This document shows, piece after piece, positions 1 through 7,045 of a stretch of DNA of 13,397 nt (position 1 is the stretch's first letter; the number at the start of each line of letters is the position of its first letter). Source of the DNA: an uncultured Synechococcus sp. (GTDB taxonomy: Bacteria; Cyanobacteriota; Cyanobacteriia; PCC-6307; Cyanobiaceae); contig CAJWAH010000019.1 in the NCBI GenBank assembly GCA_913020095.1, positions 1 through 13,397 on the forward strand, in the 5' to 3' direction. The notes under the pieces were generated by a model. The model was given only the letters and a program-made list of their open reading frames with translations, did no database searches and was not told the origin of the DNA. A program made the position numbers and the translations under genes.

Positions 1-51
1 GAACTGCTGCCACGCAGAGGCGCCGGAGCGCTGCTGAATGGTGGTTTGCAT
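1..51 (-). CDS. psbA: Photosystem II D1 protein PsbA, N-terminal fragment (runs off the window)
   Basis: Reading the minus strand from an ATG at 49-51 gives MQTTIQQRSGASAWQQF without a stop up to the window edge. This is the well-conserved N-terminus of cyanobacterial D1 (family form MTTT-QQRSGA-WQQF). D1 is the photosystem II reaction-centre subunit in the thylakoid membrane that carries the electron-transfer cofactors and is replaced after photodamage. Only 17 of about 360 codons are visible, so the functional residues and the isoform (low- or high-light type) cannot be judged. The second residue is Gln, where most D1 proteins I recall have Thr or Ser. No clear Shine-Dalgarno sequence precedes the ATG. 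The gene is divergent from the radical SAM gene starting at 204. Confidence 0.9.
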   Translation of the reverse strand, partial: MQTTIQQRSGASAWQQF

Positions 52-88
52 GAGTGCGTTGGGGTGTGCCCGAAGGCGGTATGGATTC

Positions 89-104
89 CCGGATCAATTT
101 CCGG
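89..104 (-). promoter_or_regulatory. Possible 5'-terminal hairpin of psbA mRNA
   Basis: CCGGA (89-93) and TCCGG (100-104) are perfect inverted complements around a 6-base loop. With the promoter proposed at 112-139, the psbA transcript would begin at or one base before this stem. A hairpin at the very 5' end can shield an mRNA from 5'-end-dependent RNase E. The stem is only 5 bp and the start site is inferred. Confidence 0.3.
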
Positions 105-111
105 TCCCCCA

Positions 112-139
112 ATTGTAAAGCAACATTGCGGGATGTAAA
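112..139 (-). promoter_or_regulatory. Candidate sigma-70-type promoter for psbA
   Basis: On the minus strand a -35-like TTTACA (plus 134-139) is followed by a 16-base spacer and a -10-like TACAAT (plus 112-117). Transcription would start near plus 104-106 and give a 5' leader of about 53 bases before the psbA ATG, in line with the short leaders known for cyanobacterial psbA genes. This is consensus matching by eye, so the start site is inferred. Confidence 0.5.
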
Positions 140-203
140 CCAACGTTTTCAGGCTCCGCAGCGGCAATGGCCTTGTTAGGGTCCAATTCCTTGTGCTGGA
201 GCG

Positions 204-1796
204 GTGTCTGAGTCCCCAACACCGGCTTCGGCTGATCGCGTCCTGCTGGTACGCCTTCCTTGTAATCCCATCTTTCCGATCGGGCCGATCTACCTGGCCG
301 ATCACCTCCACAAGCAATTTCCCCAGTTGCAGCAGCGGCTGCTCGACCTAGCTGCCGTTCCCCTGCTGGATGTTGACCGGGTGCTGCGGGCCACGGTCGA
401 TGCCTTTCGCCCCACCTTGTTGGTGTTCTCCTGGCGAGACATCCAGATCTATGCGCCTGTGGATGGGCGCGGCGGTAATCCGCTGCAGCACTCGTTTGAA
501 GTCTTTTACGCCCGCAATCCACTGAGGCGCCTGCGTGGTGCCTTGGGTGGGGTGAAGTTGATGGGCTCGTTCTATGGCGAGCTTTGGCGCAACTTGCGTT
601 TGATTCGGCGGGGCCTCAAGCGTGCTCGCCACCACTGCCCCCAGGCGCAAGCCGTTTTGGGTGGTGGTGCCACCAGCGTGTTTTACGAGCAACTGGCGCC
701 GTTGCTGCCCAAAGGCACGGTGGTTTCCGTCGGCGAGGGTGAGCCCCTGCTGGAAAAGCTGCTGCGCGGGGAGTCACTCGCTGGTGAGCGTTGCTTCCGC
801 GCTGGGGAGGCGCCCCGCCCTGGCTTAATTCACGAGCAGCCCTCGGGTTTGATCAAAACCGCCTGCGATTACGACTACATCGAATCGATTTGGCCGCAGC
901 TCAACTGGTATCTCGAAGCGGGTGACTTCTACGTTGGCGTACAGACCAAACGAGGGTGTCCCCACAACTGCTGTTACTGCGTTTACACCGTTGTTGAAGG
1001 CAAGGCGGTGCGGGTGAATCCCGTTGATGAAGTCATCGCCGAGATGCGTCAGCTGTACGAGCGCGGGGTGCGCGGCTTTTGGTTCACCGATGCCCAGTTC
1101 ATCCCAGCGCGGCGCTACATCGAAGACGCCAAGGAGCTCCTGCGCGCGGTGCAGCAGCAGGGCTGGAATGACATCCGTTGGGCGGCTTACATCCGCGCCG
1201 ACAACCTCGATGCCGAACTGGCTGAGCTGATGGTGGCCACAGGGATGGAGTACTTCGAGATCGGCATCACCTCCGGATCCCAGGAGCTCGTCCGCAAGAT
1301 GCGTATGGGCTACAACCTGCGCACCGTTTTGGAGAACTGCCGCTTGCTGGCGCGAGCTGGCTTCCGCCATCACGTCTCAGTCAATTACTCGTTCAACGTG
1401 ATCGACGAGCGGCCTGAGACGATCCGCCAAACCGTTGCCTATCACCGCGCACTCGAGGCGGCCTTTGGTGCCGACAAGGTGGAGCCCGCCATCTTCTTCA
1501 TTGGCCTGCAGCCCCACACTCACCTGGAGCAGTACGGCTTCGACCAGGGCTTGATCAAGCCCGGCTACAACCCGATGAGCATGCTGCCTTGGACAGCTCG
1601 CCAATTGCTGTGGAACCCCGAGCCCATGGGCCAAACCTTCGGCCGGGTGTGTTTGGAAGCCTTTGAGCGCAACCCCGCCGATTTCGGCCGCACCGTGATG
1701 GACCTGCTGGAGCGCGATTACGGCTGCGCTCCCCTGGATGAAGCACTGCATGCCCCAGTGGAAGGCCGCAAGGCCATGGCCACGGCAACCGCCTGA
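204..1796 (+). CDS. B12-binding-like radical SAM protein, probable photosystem II high-light-acclimation family
   Basis: A 530-residue protein. The radical SAM signature CPHNCCYC (CX3CX2C) places the [4Fe-4S] ligands at C252, C256 and C259. The first ~200 residues resemble the cobalamin-binding-like Rossmann domain of such enzymes (VLLV strand, LGGGATS, VGEGEP), but I see no DXHXXG motif for base-off B12. A GSQE motif typical of SAM binding follows the cluster region (GITSGSQE). I recall a cyanobacterial family of this size named 'photosystem II high light acclimation radical SAM protein'; assignment to it is from memory, supported by the position next to psbA. The substrate is unknown. The start is GTG at 204: a stop codon at 177-179 in this frame and the lack of another start leave no alternative. 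GGAG at 198-201 lies only 2 bases away. The gene ends 6 bases before the convergent CPBP gene. Confidence 0.8.
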   Translation: MSESPTPASADRVLLVRLPCNPIFPIGPIYLADHLHKQFPQLQQRLLDLAAVPLLDVDRVLRATVDAFRPTLLVFSWRDIQIYAPVDGRGGNPLQHSFEVFYARNPLRRLRGALGGVKLMGSFYGELWRNLRLIRRGLKRARHHCPQAQAVLGGGATSVFYEQLAPLLPKGTVVSVGEGEPLLEKLLRGESLAGERCFRAGEAPRPGLIHEQPSGLIKTACDYDYIESIWPQLNWYLEAGDFYVGVQTKRGCPHNCCYCVYTVVEGKAVRVNPVDEVIAEMRQLYERGVRGFWFTDAQFIPARRYIEDAKELLRAVQQQGWNDIRWAAYIRADNLDAELAELMVATGMEYFEIGITSGSQELVRKMRMGYNLRTVLENCRLLARAGFRHHVSVNYSFNVIDERPETIRQTVAYHRALEAAFGADKVEPAIFFIGLQPHTHLEQYGFDQGLIKPGYNPMSMLPWTARQLLWNPEPMGQTFGRVCLEAFERNPADFGRTVMDLLERDYGCAPLDEALHAPVEGRKAMATATA

Positions 1797-1802
1797 CGCC
1801 GG

Positions 1803-2573
1803 TTAGGAGCGTTTCAAAGTCAGCAGCAAAACCACCAAGGCGATCCAGCCCGCCACGCCGCCGATGGGATTGGCCGGGCTTAAGAGCCAGTTCGGTCCAG
1901 CGCTTTGCAGATTGAGAACCCCTTGGCTGAGCAGGAACCAGCCGCCGACGGCTCCTCCATGCAGGCCAACGGCACCCCACAGAACCCCTCGATCGCCATC
2001 GCGTTGTTCAGCGAGCAGTACGCCGAAGAGAGCGAGACCACCAAGGAGCAGAAGCAGTTCCAGGCCGGGGAGGTGAAACCGGGTGTGCACAAGGCTGAAA
2101 ATCACGGCCTGCAGATAGAGGGCGCGGCGGTGGCCCAGCAGCAGGCTCAGCTCGCCGAACAACCAGCCGCGGAACAGCAACTCTTCGGCAAAGCCCACCC
2201 CCAAGCCCAGCACCACGGCATTGAGCACCAGGGCCGGCGTCAGACGCAGCTCGCTCTGGGCGCCGCCGAGCAGCAAGGCCACCACAATGACCAGCAGCAG
2301 TGCTGCGGCCAACAGCACTCCACGGCTCAAGGCCTTAATGAGTTCTCCCCAGCTGCAGCGCACACCGAGGCGTTTCCAGGCTTGGGGTTCACCCCAGGCC
2401 CGCTGCAAGCGCCAAGGCAGTGAGATGAGCAGTGCAGCAACGCTGGGCAGCGCGGCCAAGGAAGCCTGCTGGGAAGCGGGAACACCCATCAGGCCTAGGA
2501 GGCCTTGCAAACCCAGAAACAACGCCACCAAGGAGGCGGGGTAGAGGAGCGTGCCGCGCCAGTGGGGCCTCAC
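1803..2573 (-). CDS. CPBP-family (Abi/CAAX-like) intramembrane glutamic protease
   Basis: A 256-residue, very hydrophobic protein with about seven or eight likely membrane segments (roughly residues 12-30, 38-52, 84-104, 113-128, 153-164, 171-190, 196-218, 238-254). The three family motifs are in order: EELLFR (E130, E131, R135), FSLVH (H163) and a late histidine in GLHGG (H205), the expected residues of the membrane active site. The family includes type II CAAX prenyl endopeptidases, but bacterial members mostly have unknown substrates and the prenyl role should not be assumed. The GTG start (2571-2573) overlaps the clpS stop as GTGA, and GGAGGAG inside the last clpS codons can act as ribosome-binding site, so translation is probably coupled. 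It is the last gene of dapL-clpS-CPBP. Confidence 0.85.
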   Translation of the reverse strand: MRPHWRGTLLYPASLVALFLGLQGLLGLMGVPASQQASLAALPSVAALLISLPWRLQRAWGEPQAWKRLGVRCSWGELIKALSRGVLLAAALLLVIVVALLLGGAQSELRLTPALVLNAVVLGLGVGFAEELLFRGWLFGELSLLLGHRRALYLQAVIFSLVHTRFHLPGLELLLLLGGLALFGVLLAEQRDGDRGVLWGAVGLHGGAVGGWFLLSQGVLNLQSAGPNWLLSPANPIGGVAGWIALVVLLLTLKRS

Positions 2574-2890
2574 TCCTCCGGCTCGATCGTGCTGGTGAGA
2601 CCTTTGGCCTTAAGGCTTTCGCAATAGAACTCAGCTGGCTCGATATCGCAGACGATCACCAAGCCCACCCCACTGTTGTGGGCTTCCAACATCACGGCCA
2701 TCGCATCCTGCTCGCTCAACGACGGCACCACCTCCCGCAGGGAGGTGACGACGTATTCCATGGAGTTGACCGGATCGTTGTGGAGCAGCACCCGGTAACG
2801 GGGCGATGGTTTTCGCACCGTCTCGGGTTGCCGCTCCATCACGGCGGCACCACCTGGGGAGCGCACCGGAGTTTCACTGGCGTGCGTCAT
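2570..2890 (-). CDS. clpS: ClpS, adaptor of the Clp protease (N-degron recognition)
   Basis: A 106-residue protein from ATG at 2888-2890. ClpS binds proteins with destabilising N-terminal residues and delivers them to the ClpC/ClpA unfoldase. The core starts near residue 32 (YRVLLHNDPVNSMEYVV). Pocket residues matching the E. coli protein are N38, D39, M44, M67 and H71; the position of E. coli Asp36 is Pro40. The C-terminus (GLTSTIEPEE) is of cyanobacterial type. The reading frame stays open upstream into dapL, but homology supports a start at 2890 or at internal Met18. The gene follows dapL by 31 bases on the same strand with no clear Shine-Dalgarno sequence, and overlaps the CPBP gene by 4 bases. 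Family certain; the paralogue (ClpS1 or ClpS2) is not determined. Confidence 0.93.
   Translation of the reverse strand: MTHASETPVRSPGGAAVMERQPETVRKPSPRYRVLLHNDPVNSMEYVVTSLREVVPSLSEQDAMAVMLEAHNSGVGLVIVCDIEPAEFYCESLKAKGLTSTIEPEE
2729..2747. repeat. Perfect 8-bp inverted repeat inside clpS
   Basis: CACCTCCC (2729-2736) and GGGAGGTG (2740-2747) form a perfect stem around a 3-base loop within the codons for TSLREVV. It could fold in the clpS-CPBP mRNA, or be a by-product of codon choice in GC-rich DNA. Confidence 0.3.
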
Positions 2891-2921
2891 GGCGGGGGCA
2901 GATCGCAGAACCGACGGCAAT

Positions 2922-4148
2922 CTAAAGAGCGCGGATGCGGCGCATGGCTTCATCCACGTTGCTGCGGCTGTTGAAGGCCGAGAGGCGGAAGTAGCCCTCA
3001 CCTGCGGCACCAAAGCCACTGCCGGGGGTTCCCACCACATTGGCTTTGTTGAGCAGGTGGTCAAAGAAACCCCAGGAATCCATGCCTTCAGGGGTTTTGA
3101 TCCACACGTAGGGGGCATGCTCGCCGCCATAGATCGTGAGCCCAGCGGCGGAAAGCTCCCTGCGAATGATCGCGGCGTTCTCCATGTAGAAGCTGATGAG
3201 CGCCTTGACCTCGGCTTGGCCTTGCTCGGAGTACACCGCTTCAGCCCCACGCTGAACGATGTAGCTGACGCCATTGAACTTGGTGCTTTGGCGGCGGTTC
3301 CAGAGGCCCCAGAGCTCCACCTGCTCACCTGTGGCGCTGGTGCCCATCAGGCCTTTGGGAACCACGGTGAGTGCGCAGCGGGTGCCCGTGAAGCCGGCGT
3401 TCTTGGAGAAGGAGCGGAATTCGATCGCGCATTGGCGCGCCCCCTCGATTTCAAAGATCGAGTGGGGGATGGCCGGATCTTGGATGAAGGCCTCATAGGC
3501 CGCATCGAACAGGATCAGCGCCTTGTGCTCGAGGGCGTAATCCACCCAGCTCTTCAGTTGCTCGCGGCTGGCGACAGCTCCGGTGGGGTTGTTGGGGAAA
3601 CAGAGATAAATCAGATCAACCGGGCTGCTCGGCAGCGGCGCGGTGAAATCGTTGGCAGCGGTGATGGGCAGGTAGCTGAGGCCGCCGTATTGCCCTCCCT
3701 CATTGGCATCACCGGTGCGGCCGGCCATCACGTTGCTGTCGACATACACCGGATAGACCGGATCGGTCACAGCGATGCGATTGCCTTCGCCAAGGATGTC
3801 GAGGATGTTGCTGCTATCGCACTTGGAGCCGTCGGAGACAAAGATCTCCTCGGCGCTGATGTCACAGCCACGGCTTTGGAAATCGTGTTTGGCAATGGCT
3901 TCGCGCAGCCAGGCGTAGCCCTGCTCCGGCCCATAGCCGTGGAAGCCGTCGCGGGTTCCCATCTCATCGATGGCATTTTTCATGGCGTCCCGGCAAGCCT
4001 GCGGCAGGGGCTCGGTGACATCACCAATGCCCAGGCGGATCAGGGCGGCGTCGGGGTTGGCTTCGCTGAAGGCCTTGACCCGGCGACCAATTTCAGGAAA
4101 CAGGTAACCCGCTTTGAGCTTGAGGTAATTGCCGTTGACGAGGGCCAT
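2922..4148 (-). CDS. dapL: LL-diaminopimelate aminotransferase
   Basis: A 408-residue fold-type I pyridoxal-phosphate aminotransferase. It converts tetrahydrodipicolinate plus glutamate to LL-diaminopimelate and 2-oxoglutarate in one step, feeding lysine and peptidoglycan synthesis; this short route is typical of plants, cyanobacteria and Chlamydia. Visible residues are the Schiff-base lysine K249 in [13 protein letters not shown]187 in FPNNPTG, D215 and Y218 in LFDAAYEAF (cofactor contacts) and R388 in FRLSAF (substrate carboxylate). The N-terminus ([20 protein letters not shown]) and length match the family, supporting ATG at 4146-4148, although no Shine-Dalgarno sequence is seen. The gene leads the dapL-clpS-CPBP cluster and is divergent, by only 14 bases, from the radical SAM gene at 4163. 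Confidence 0.95.
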   Translation of the reverse strand: MALVNGNYLKLKAGYLFPEIGRRVKAFSEANPDAALIRLGIGDVTEPLPQACRDAMKNAIDEMGTRDGFHGYGPEQGYAWLREAIAKHDFQSRGCDISAEEIFVSDGSKCDSSNILDILGEGNRIAVTDPVYPVYVDSNVMAGRTGDANEGGQYGGLSYLPITAANDFTAPLPSSPVDLIYLCFPNNPTGAVASREQLKSWVDYALEHKALILFDAAYEAFIQDPAIPHSIFEIEGARQCAIEFRSFSKNAGFTGTRCALTVVPKGLMGTSATGEQVELWGLWNRRQSTKFNGVSYIVQRGAEAVYSEQGQAEVKALISFYMENAAIIRRELSAAGLTIYGGEHAPYVWIKTPEGMDSWGFFDHLLNKANVVGTPGSGFGAAGEGYFRLSAFNSRSNVDEAMRRIRAL

Positions 4149-4149
4149 A

Positions 4150-4155
4150 GGGGAG
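4150..4155 (+). promoter_or_regulatory. Ribosome-binding site supporting the 4163 start
   Basis: GGGGAG lies 7 bases before ATG 4163, good Shine-Dalgarno spacing. The alternative ATG at 4217 has only a poorly placed AAGG. This favours the longer protein, although family members usually begin near the second Met. Confidence 0.5.
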
Positions 4156-4162
4156 TAGCGCG

Positions 4163-6778
4163 ATGGCGGGATTGTCCTATGCGGAGCTCCATACTCAAGG
4201 CAGTGCTGCCGCGCCGATGACCGCTTTCGCTGAGCTGGTCAATGCCGGAATCTCTCGCCCCGGCCGTTACCTCGGCAATGAACTGGGGGTGGAGCCAAGG
4301 GATTGGCAGGCGGCCTCGATCCGCTGGGCCCTCACCTACCCCGAGGTTTACGAGGTTGGCGCCAGCAATCTCGGCCACATCATTCTCTATTCGATCCTCA
4401 ACGCCCAGCCGCGGCAGTTGTGCGATCGCGCTTACTTGCCGGCCCCCGATCTGGCCGAGCGGCTGCGCAGCACGGGCTCGCCATTGTTTGCCGTTGAGAG
4501 CCGCCGGCCCCTCAACAGCTTCGACATCCTTGGCTTCAGCCTCAGCTACGAGCTCAGCGCCACCAATGTGCTGGAGATGCTCGATCTCATCGGGCTGCCG
4601 CTTTACGCCCGTGATCGCGGCGATGCACCGCTTGGTTCTGCAGATGCACGGCCCTTGATCTTTGCCGGCGGCCAGACGGCCACCAGCAATCCAGAGCCCT
4701 ACGCGCCATTTTTCGATTTCATCGCCCTAGGCGATGGCGAAGAGCTGTTGCCAGAGATTGGCTTGGTGTTGGAGGAGGCCAAGGCCGCTGGCCTGCCCCG
4801 CTCAGAGCTGCTGCGCGACCTGGCGGAGGTGCCCGGCGTCTACGTGCCGGCGTTGGGCCATCGCCGCGTGGTGCGCCGGGTGGCGACGCCCATGCCGCAT
4901 TACGCCATGGGCTTGGTTCCCCATGTGGAAACGGTGCATGACCGGCTCACCGTGGAGATTCGTCGGGGCTGCACCCGCGGCTGCCGCTTCTGTCAGCCGG
5001 GGATGTTGACCCGCCCGGCCCGCGACGTGGATCCCGAGGAGGTGGTGGAAGCTGTGGAGACCGGCATGGTGCGCACCGGTTACAGCGACTTTTCGTTGCT
5101 GTCGCTGAGTTGCAGCGACTACCTCGCCTTGCCCGCCGTGGGGGTGGAGCTGCGCAACCGCCTGCAGGACCACAACGTCAGCCTCTCGCTGCCGAGCCAA
5201 CGCATCGATCGCTTTGACAACAACATCGCCCACATCCTGGGCGGCACGCGCCAGGGCGGACTCACGTTTGCCCCGGAAGCGGGCACCCAGCGCATGCGCG
5301 ACATCGTCAACAAAGGCCTGACGGATCAGGAGCTCAGCGCTGGCATCGAGACGGCGATGCGCAATGGCTGGCGCAAGGTGAAGCTCTATTTCATGATCGG
5401 CCTGCCCGGTGAAACCGATGCCGATGTGCATGGCATCGCCGACACCGTTGAGCGGTTGCGCTTTGAAATGCGCGATATCGGCCGGCTGGAGCTGAATCTG
5501 ACGATCAGCAACTTCACCCCCAAGCCCCACACACCATTTCAGTGGCACAGCGTTTCCACCGCTGAGTTCAAGCGGCGCCAGGGGATCTTGCGCCAGCGCT
5601 TTGCGGGCATGCGGTTTTTAAAGGTCAACTACACCGATGTGCGCCTCTCGGCGATGGAGGACTTCATCGGGCGTGGGGACCAGCGTCTCGCCCCGGTGAT
5701 CGAAGCCGCGTGGCGCTCTGGCGCCGGCATGGACGCCTGGTTCGACAACATCGAGCGCACCCATGGCGCCTGGTGTGAGGCGATTGACGCAGCCGGCTTG
5801 GGCGGCCGTTATCGCGAGCTGGAACTTGGCAGTTGGGCTGAGCTTCAGGCCCTCACGCCCGAGCAACGCCGGCAGCGCTGCGCTGAACCCTTGCCCTGGG
5901 ATCACATCGATTCCGGGGTGAGCAAGCAGTGGTTGCAGGAAGACCTTGAGCGGGCCCTGGAGGCCGTGGTTGTTCCTGATTGCTCGTTTGATGGCTGCAG
6001 TCACTGCGGTGTGTGCGGCGAAGGGCTGGGGCACAACGTGGTGGTGCCACCGCCGGCGATTCCTGCCATCGATCCGCCGCGTAAGCCCCCCAGTGAGCAG
6101 GTGGGGCGTTTGCGGGTGCGCTTTGCCAAAACCGGTGAGATGGCGCTGTTGAGCCATCTCGATTTGGTGCGGATGCTGGAGCGGGCCTTGCGCCGCAGTC
6201 AGCTGCCGGTGTCGTTCACCGGGGGGTTCCATCCGCTGCCCCGGCTGCAATTGGCTCTGGCTTTGCCCCTGGGGGCTGAAGCCGATTCCGATTGGCTGGA
6301 TTTGAGCTTCACCGAAGTGGTGCAGCCTGCGCAGTTGATGGAGCGTTTGGCGCCCCTGCTGCCTGAGGGGTTTTCGCTGCTCGAGGCCCATGGGGTGCCG
6401 GTGAGGTCGCCAGCCCTTTCGCAAATGCTGCATTCAGCCCATTGGCGCTTGTGTTTGCAGCCCAGTGGTGCTGAATGGTTGCCTGCTGAACGGCGCTGCC
6501 AAGAGGCGCTGGGCGAGTTGCTGGGTGCAGAGGCACTTCCCTTAGAGGAGCTGGATCGTCAGGGTCGCCGCCGTCGCCGGGATTTGCGGCCGCTGCTGCT
6601 GGATTTGCATTGGCACCACTGGAGTCCCCAGCAGCTGGAGCTGGGGCTGGAAACCCTGGTGCAGGCCAATGGCCGCAGCTTGAAACCGGATCAGTTGCGT
6701 CAGCTGCTTGGCCAACGCCTCGGCTGTGAGCTGCAGCAAACGCAGCTGCGGCGCGTGGCCCTGAAACTTGCGTGCTAG
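4163..6778 (+). CDS. Radical SAM protein fused to a DUF2344 domain (TIGR03960/TIGR03936 type)
   Basis: An 871-residue protein in three parts. Residues ~30-260 form a cobalamin-binding-like domain ([25 protein letters not shown]). The radical SAM core carries CTRGCRFC with C270, C274 and C277 as [4Fe-4S] ligands. From ~645 to the end lies a DUF2344 (radical SAM-linked) domain with [17 protein letters not shown] and [10 protein letters not shown]. Before it is a cysteine group, C607, C612, C615 and C618, that may hold an extra metal centre. The reaction is unknown. In many bacteria this family sits beside an RNase E/G gene, as here, which suggests a link to RNA metabolism but does not prove one. 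Start: ATG 4163 has a good ribosome-binding site, whereas ATG 4217 ([11 protein letters not shown]) fits the usual family start, so 18 residues are uncertain. Confidence 0.88.
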   Translation: MAGLSYAELHTQGSAAAPMTAFAELVNAGISRPGRYLGNELGVEPRDWQAASIRWALTYPEVYEVGASNLGHIILYSILNAQPRQLCDRAYLPAPDLAERLRSTGSPLFAVESRRPLNSFDILGFSLSYELSATNVLEMLDLIGLPLYARDRGDAPLGSADARPLIFAGGQTATSNPEPYAPFFDFIALGDGEELLPEIGLVLEEAKAAGLPRSELLRDLAEVPGVYVPALGHRRVVRRVATPMPHYAMGLVPHVETVHDRLTVEIRRGCTRGCRFCQPGMLTRPARDVDPEEVVEAVETGMVRTGYSDFSLLSLSCSDYLALPAVGVELRNRLQDHNVSLSLPSQRIDRFDNNIAHILGGTRQGGLTFAPEAGTQRMRDIVNKGLTDQELSAGIETAMRNGWRKVKLYFMIGLPGETDADVHGIADTVERLRFEMRDIGRLELNLTISNFTPKPHTPFQWHSVSTAEFKRRQGILRQRFAGMRFLKVNYTDVRLSAMEDFIGRGDQRLAPVIEAAWRSGAGMDAWFDNIERTHGAWCEAIDAAGLGGRYRELELGSWAELQALTPEQRRQRCAEPLPWDHIDSGVSKQWLQEDLERALEAVVVPDCSFDGCSHCGVCGEGLGHNVVVPPPAIPAIDPPRKPPSEQVGRLRVRFAKTGEMALLSHLDLVRMLERALRRSQLPVSFTGGFHPLPRLQLALALPLGAEADSDWLDLSFTEVVQPAQLMERLAPLLPEGFSLLEAHGVPVRSPALSQMLHSAHWRLCLQPSGAEWLPAERRCQEALGELLGAEALPLEELDRQGRRRRRDLRPLLLDLHWHHWSPQQLELGLETLVQANGRSLKPDQLRQLLGQRLGCELQQTQLRRVALKLAC
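4171..4198 (-). promoter_or_regulatory. Weak candidate promoter for dapL
   Basis: On the minus strand TTGAGT (4193-4198) and GACAAT (4171-4176) are separated by 16 bases, each matching 4 of 6 consensus bases. The start would fall near 4164, leaving a leader of about 16 bases. The element lies inside the first codons of the divergent radical SAM gene if that gene starts at 4163. Confidence 0.22.
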
Positions 6779-6789
6779 TTTCAAGTCAA

Positions 6790-6804
6790 GGCGGTGGATC
6801 CGCC
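6790..6804 (+). terminator. Weak hairpin just after the radical SAM/DUF2344 gene
   Basis: GGCGG (6790-6794) pairs with CCGCC (6800-6804) around a 5-base loop, starting 11 bases after the stop codon. No T-run follows, so it may be a 3'-end stabiliser or part of the rne leader rather than an intrinsic terminator. Confidence 0.25.
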
Positions 6805-6898
6805 CGCGGGACGCGAGTCGTCCAAGGGCTTTGAACACTGTCCTTCCCCTGCGCCTGCAGCAGACCCAAGGGCTCTACAGCACGGTTTTCCCAGGGTG

Positions 6899-6919
6899 TG
6901 GCTTTCCACTGGAAGGCCA
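6899..6919 (+). promoter_or_regulatory. 9-bp hairpin in the rne leader
   Basis: TGGCTTTCC (6899-6907) pairs with GGAAGGCCA (6911-6919) around the loop ACT, with one G-U pair and otherwise Watson-Crick pairs. It is the most convincing RNA structure in the spacer and a candidate recognition element of the leader. Confidence 0.45.
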
Positions 6920-7020
6920 ATGTCGTGATATCTCCAGGTTCATTCGTTGAAACGCCGCCTCAGCCCCCAACAGCTGATTGCTGCACAGCATTTTTGTTCC
7001 TTTCCCTGTCCTCTTCGGTG

Positions 7021-7034
7021 ACCCCGTCAGGGGT
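7021..7034 (+). promoter_or_regulatory. Hairpin holding the Shine-Dalgarno-like run before rne
   Basis: ACCCC (7021-7025) pairs with GGGGT (7030-7034) around the loop GTCA. The only purine-rich Shine-Dalgarno-like run before rne, AGGGG (7029-7033), lies in this stem, 12 bases ahead of ATG 7046. When folded it would be hidden from the ribosome. Confidence 0.35.
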
Positions 7035-7045
7035 GGCCTCAGCCC

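Larger units (their letters stand above)
6779..7045 (+). promoter_or_regulatory. Long structured 5' leader/intergenic region of rne
   Basis: There are 267 non-coding bases between the radical SAM stop and the rne start, the longest spacer in the window. In order it holds a GC hairpin (6790-6804), a strong hairpin (6899-6919), a small TGCT/AGCA stem (6979-6990) directly followed by five T, a pyrimidine tract without A (6991-7016) and a hairpin containing the Shine-Dalgarno-like run (7021-7034). E. coli rne controls its own mRNA through a long leader, and I recall a similar report for Synechocystis; control of that kind here is inferred. I could not pick a convincing promoter, so the start of the transcript is unknown. 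Confidence 0.5.

Noticed and set aside
94..522. A 142-codon minus-strand frame covering the psbA promoter region
   Set aside because: It is antisense to the radical SAM gene and runs over the psbA promoter; composition is Arg/Pro/Ala-rich noise.
1787..1804. AACCG/CGGTT inverted repeat between the convergent radical SAM and CPBP ends
   Set aside because: Only 5 bp with an 8-base loop and no T-run on either strand; too weak to call a bidirectional terminator.
2891..3328. Upstream extension of the clpS reading frame to 252 codons
   Set aside because: It lies inside dapL in another frame and does not resemble ClpS; the family start fits 2890.
2889..4220. A 443-codon plus-strand open frame across dapL
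   Set aside because: It is antisense to a full, motif-complete dapL; its translation is low in recognisable motifs and results from codon bias in GC-rich DNA.
4422..4429. HIP1 octamer GCGATCGC
   Set aside because: Only one copy noticed in 13 kb, so it is not an enriched repeat here; used only as weak evidence for a picocyanobacterium.
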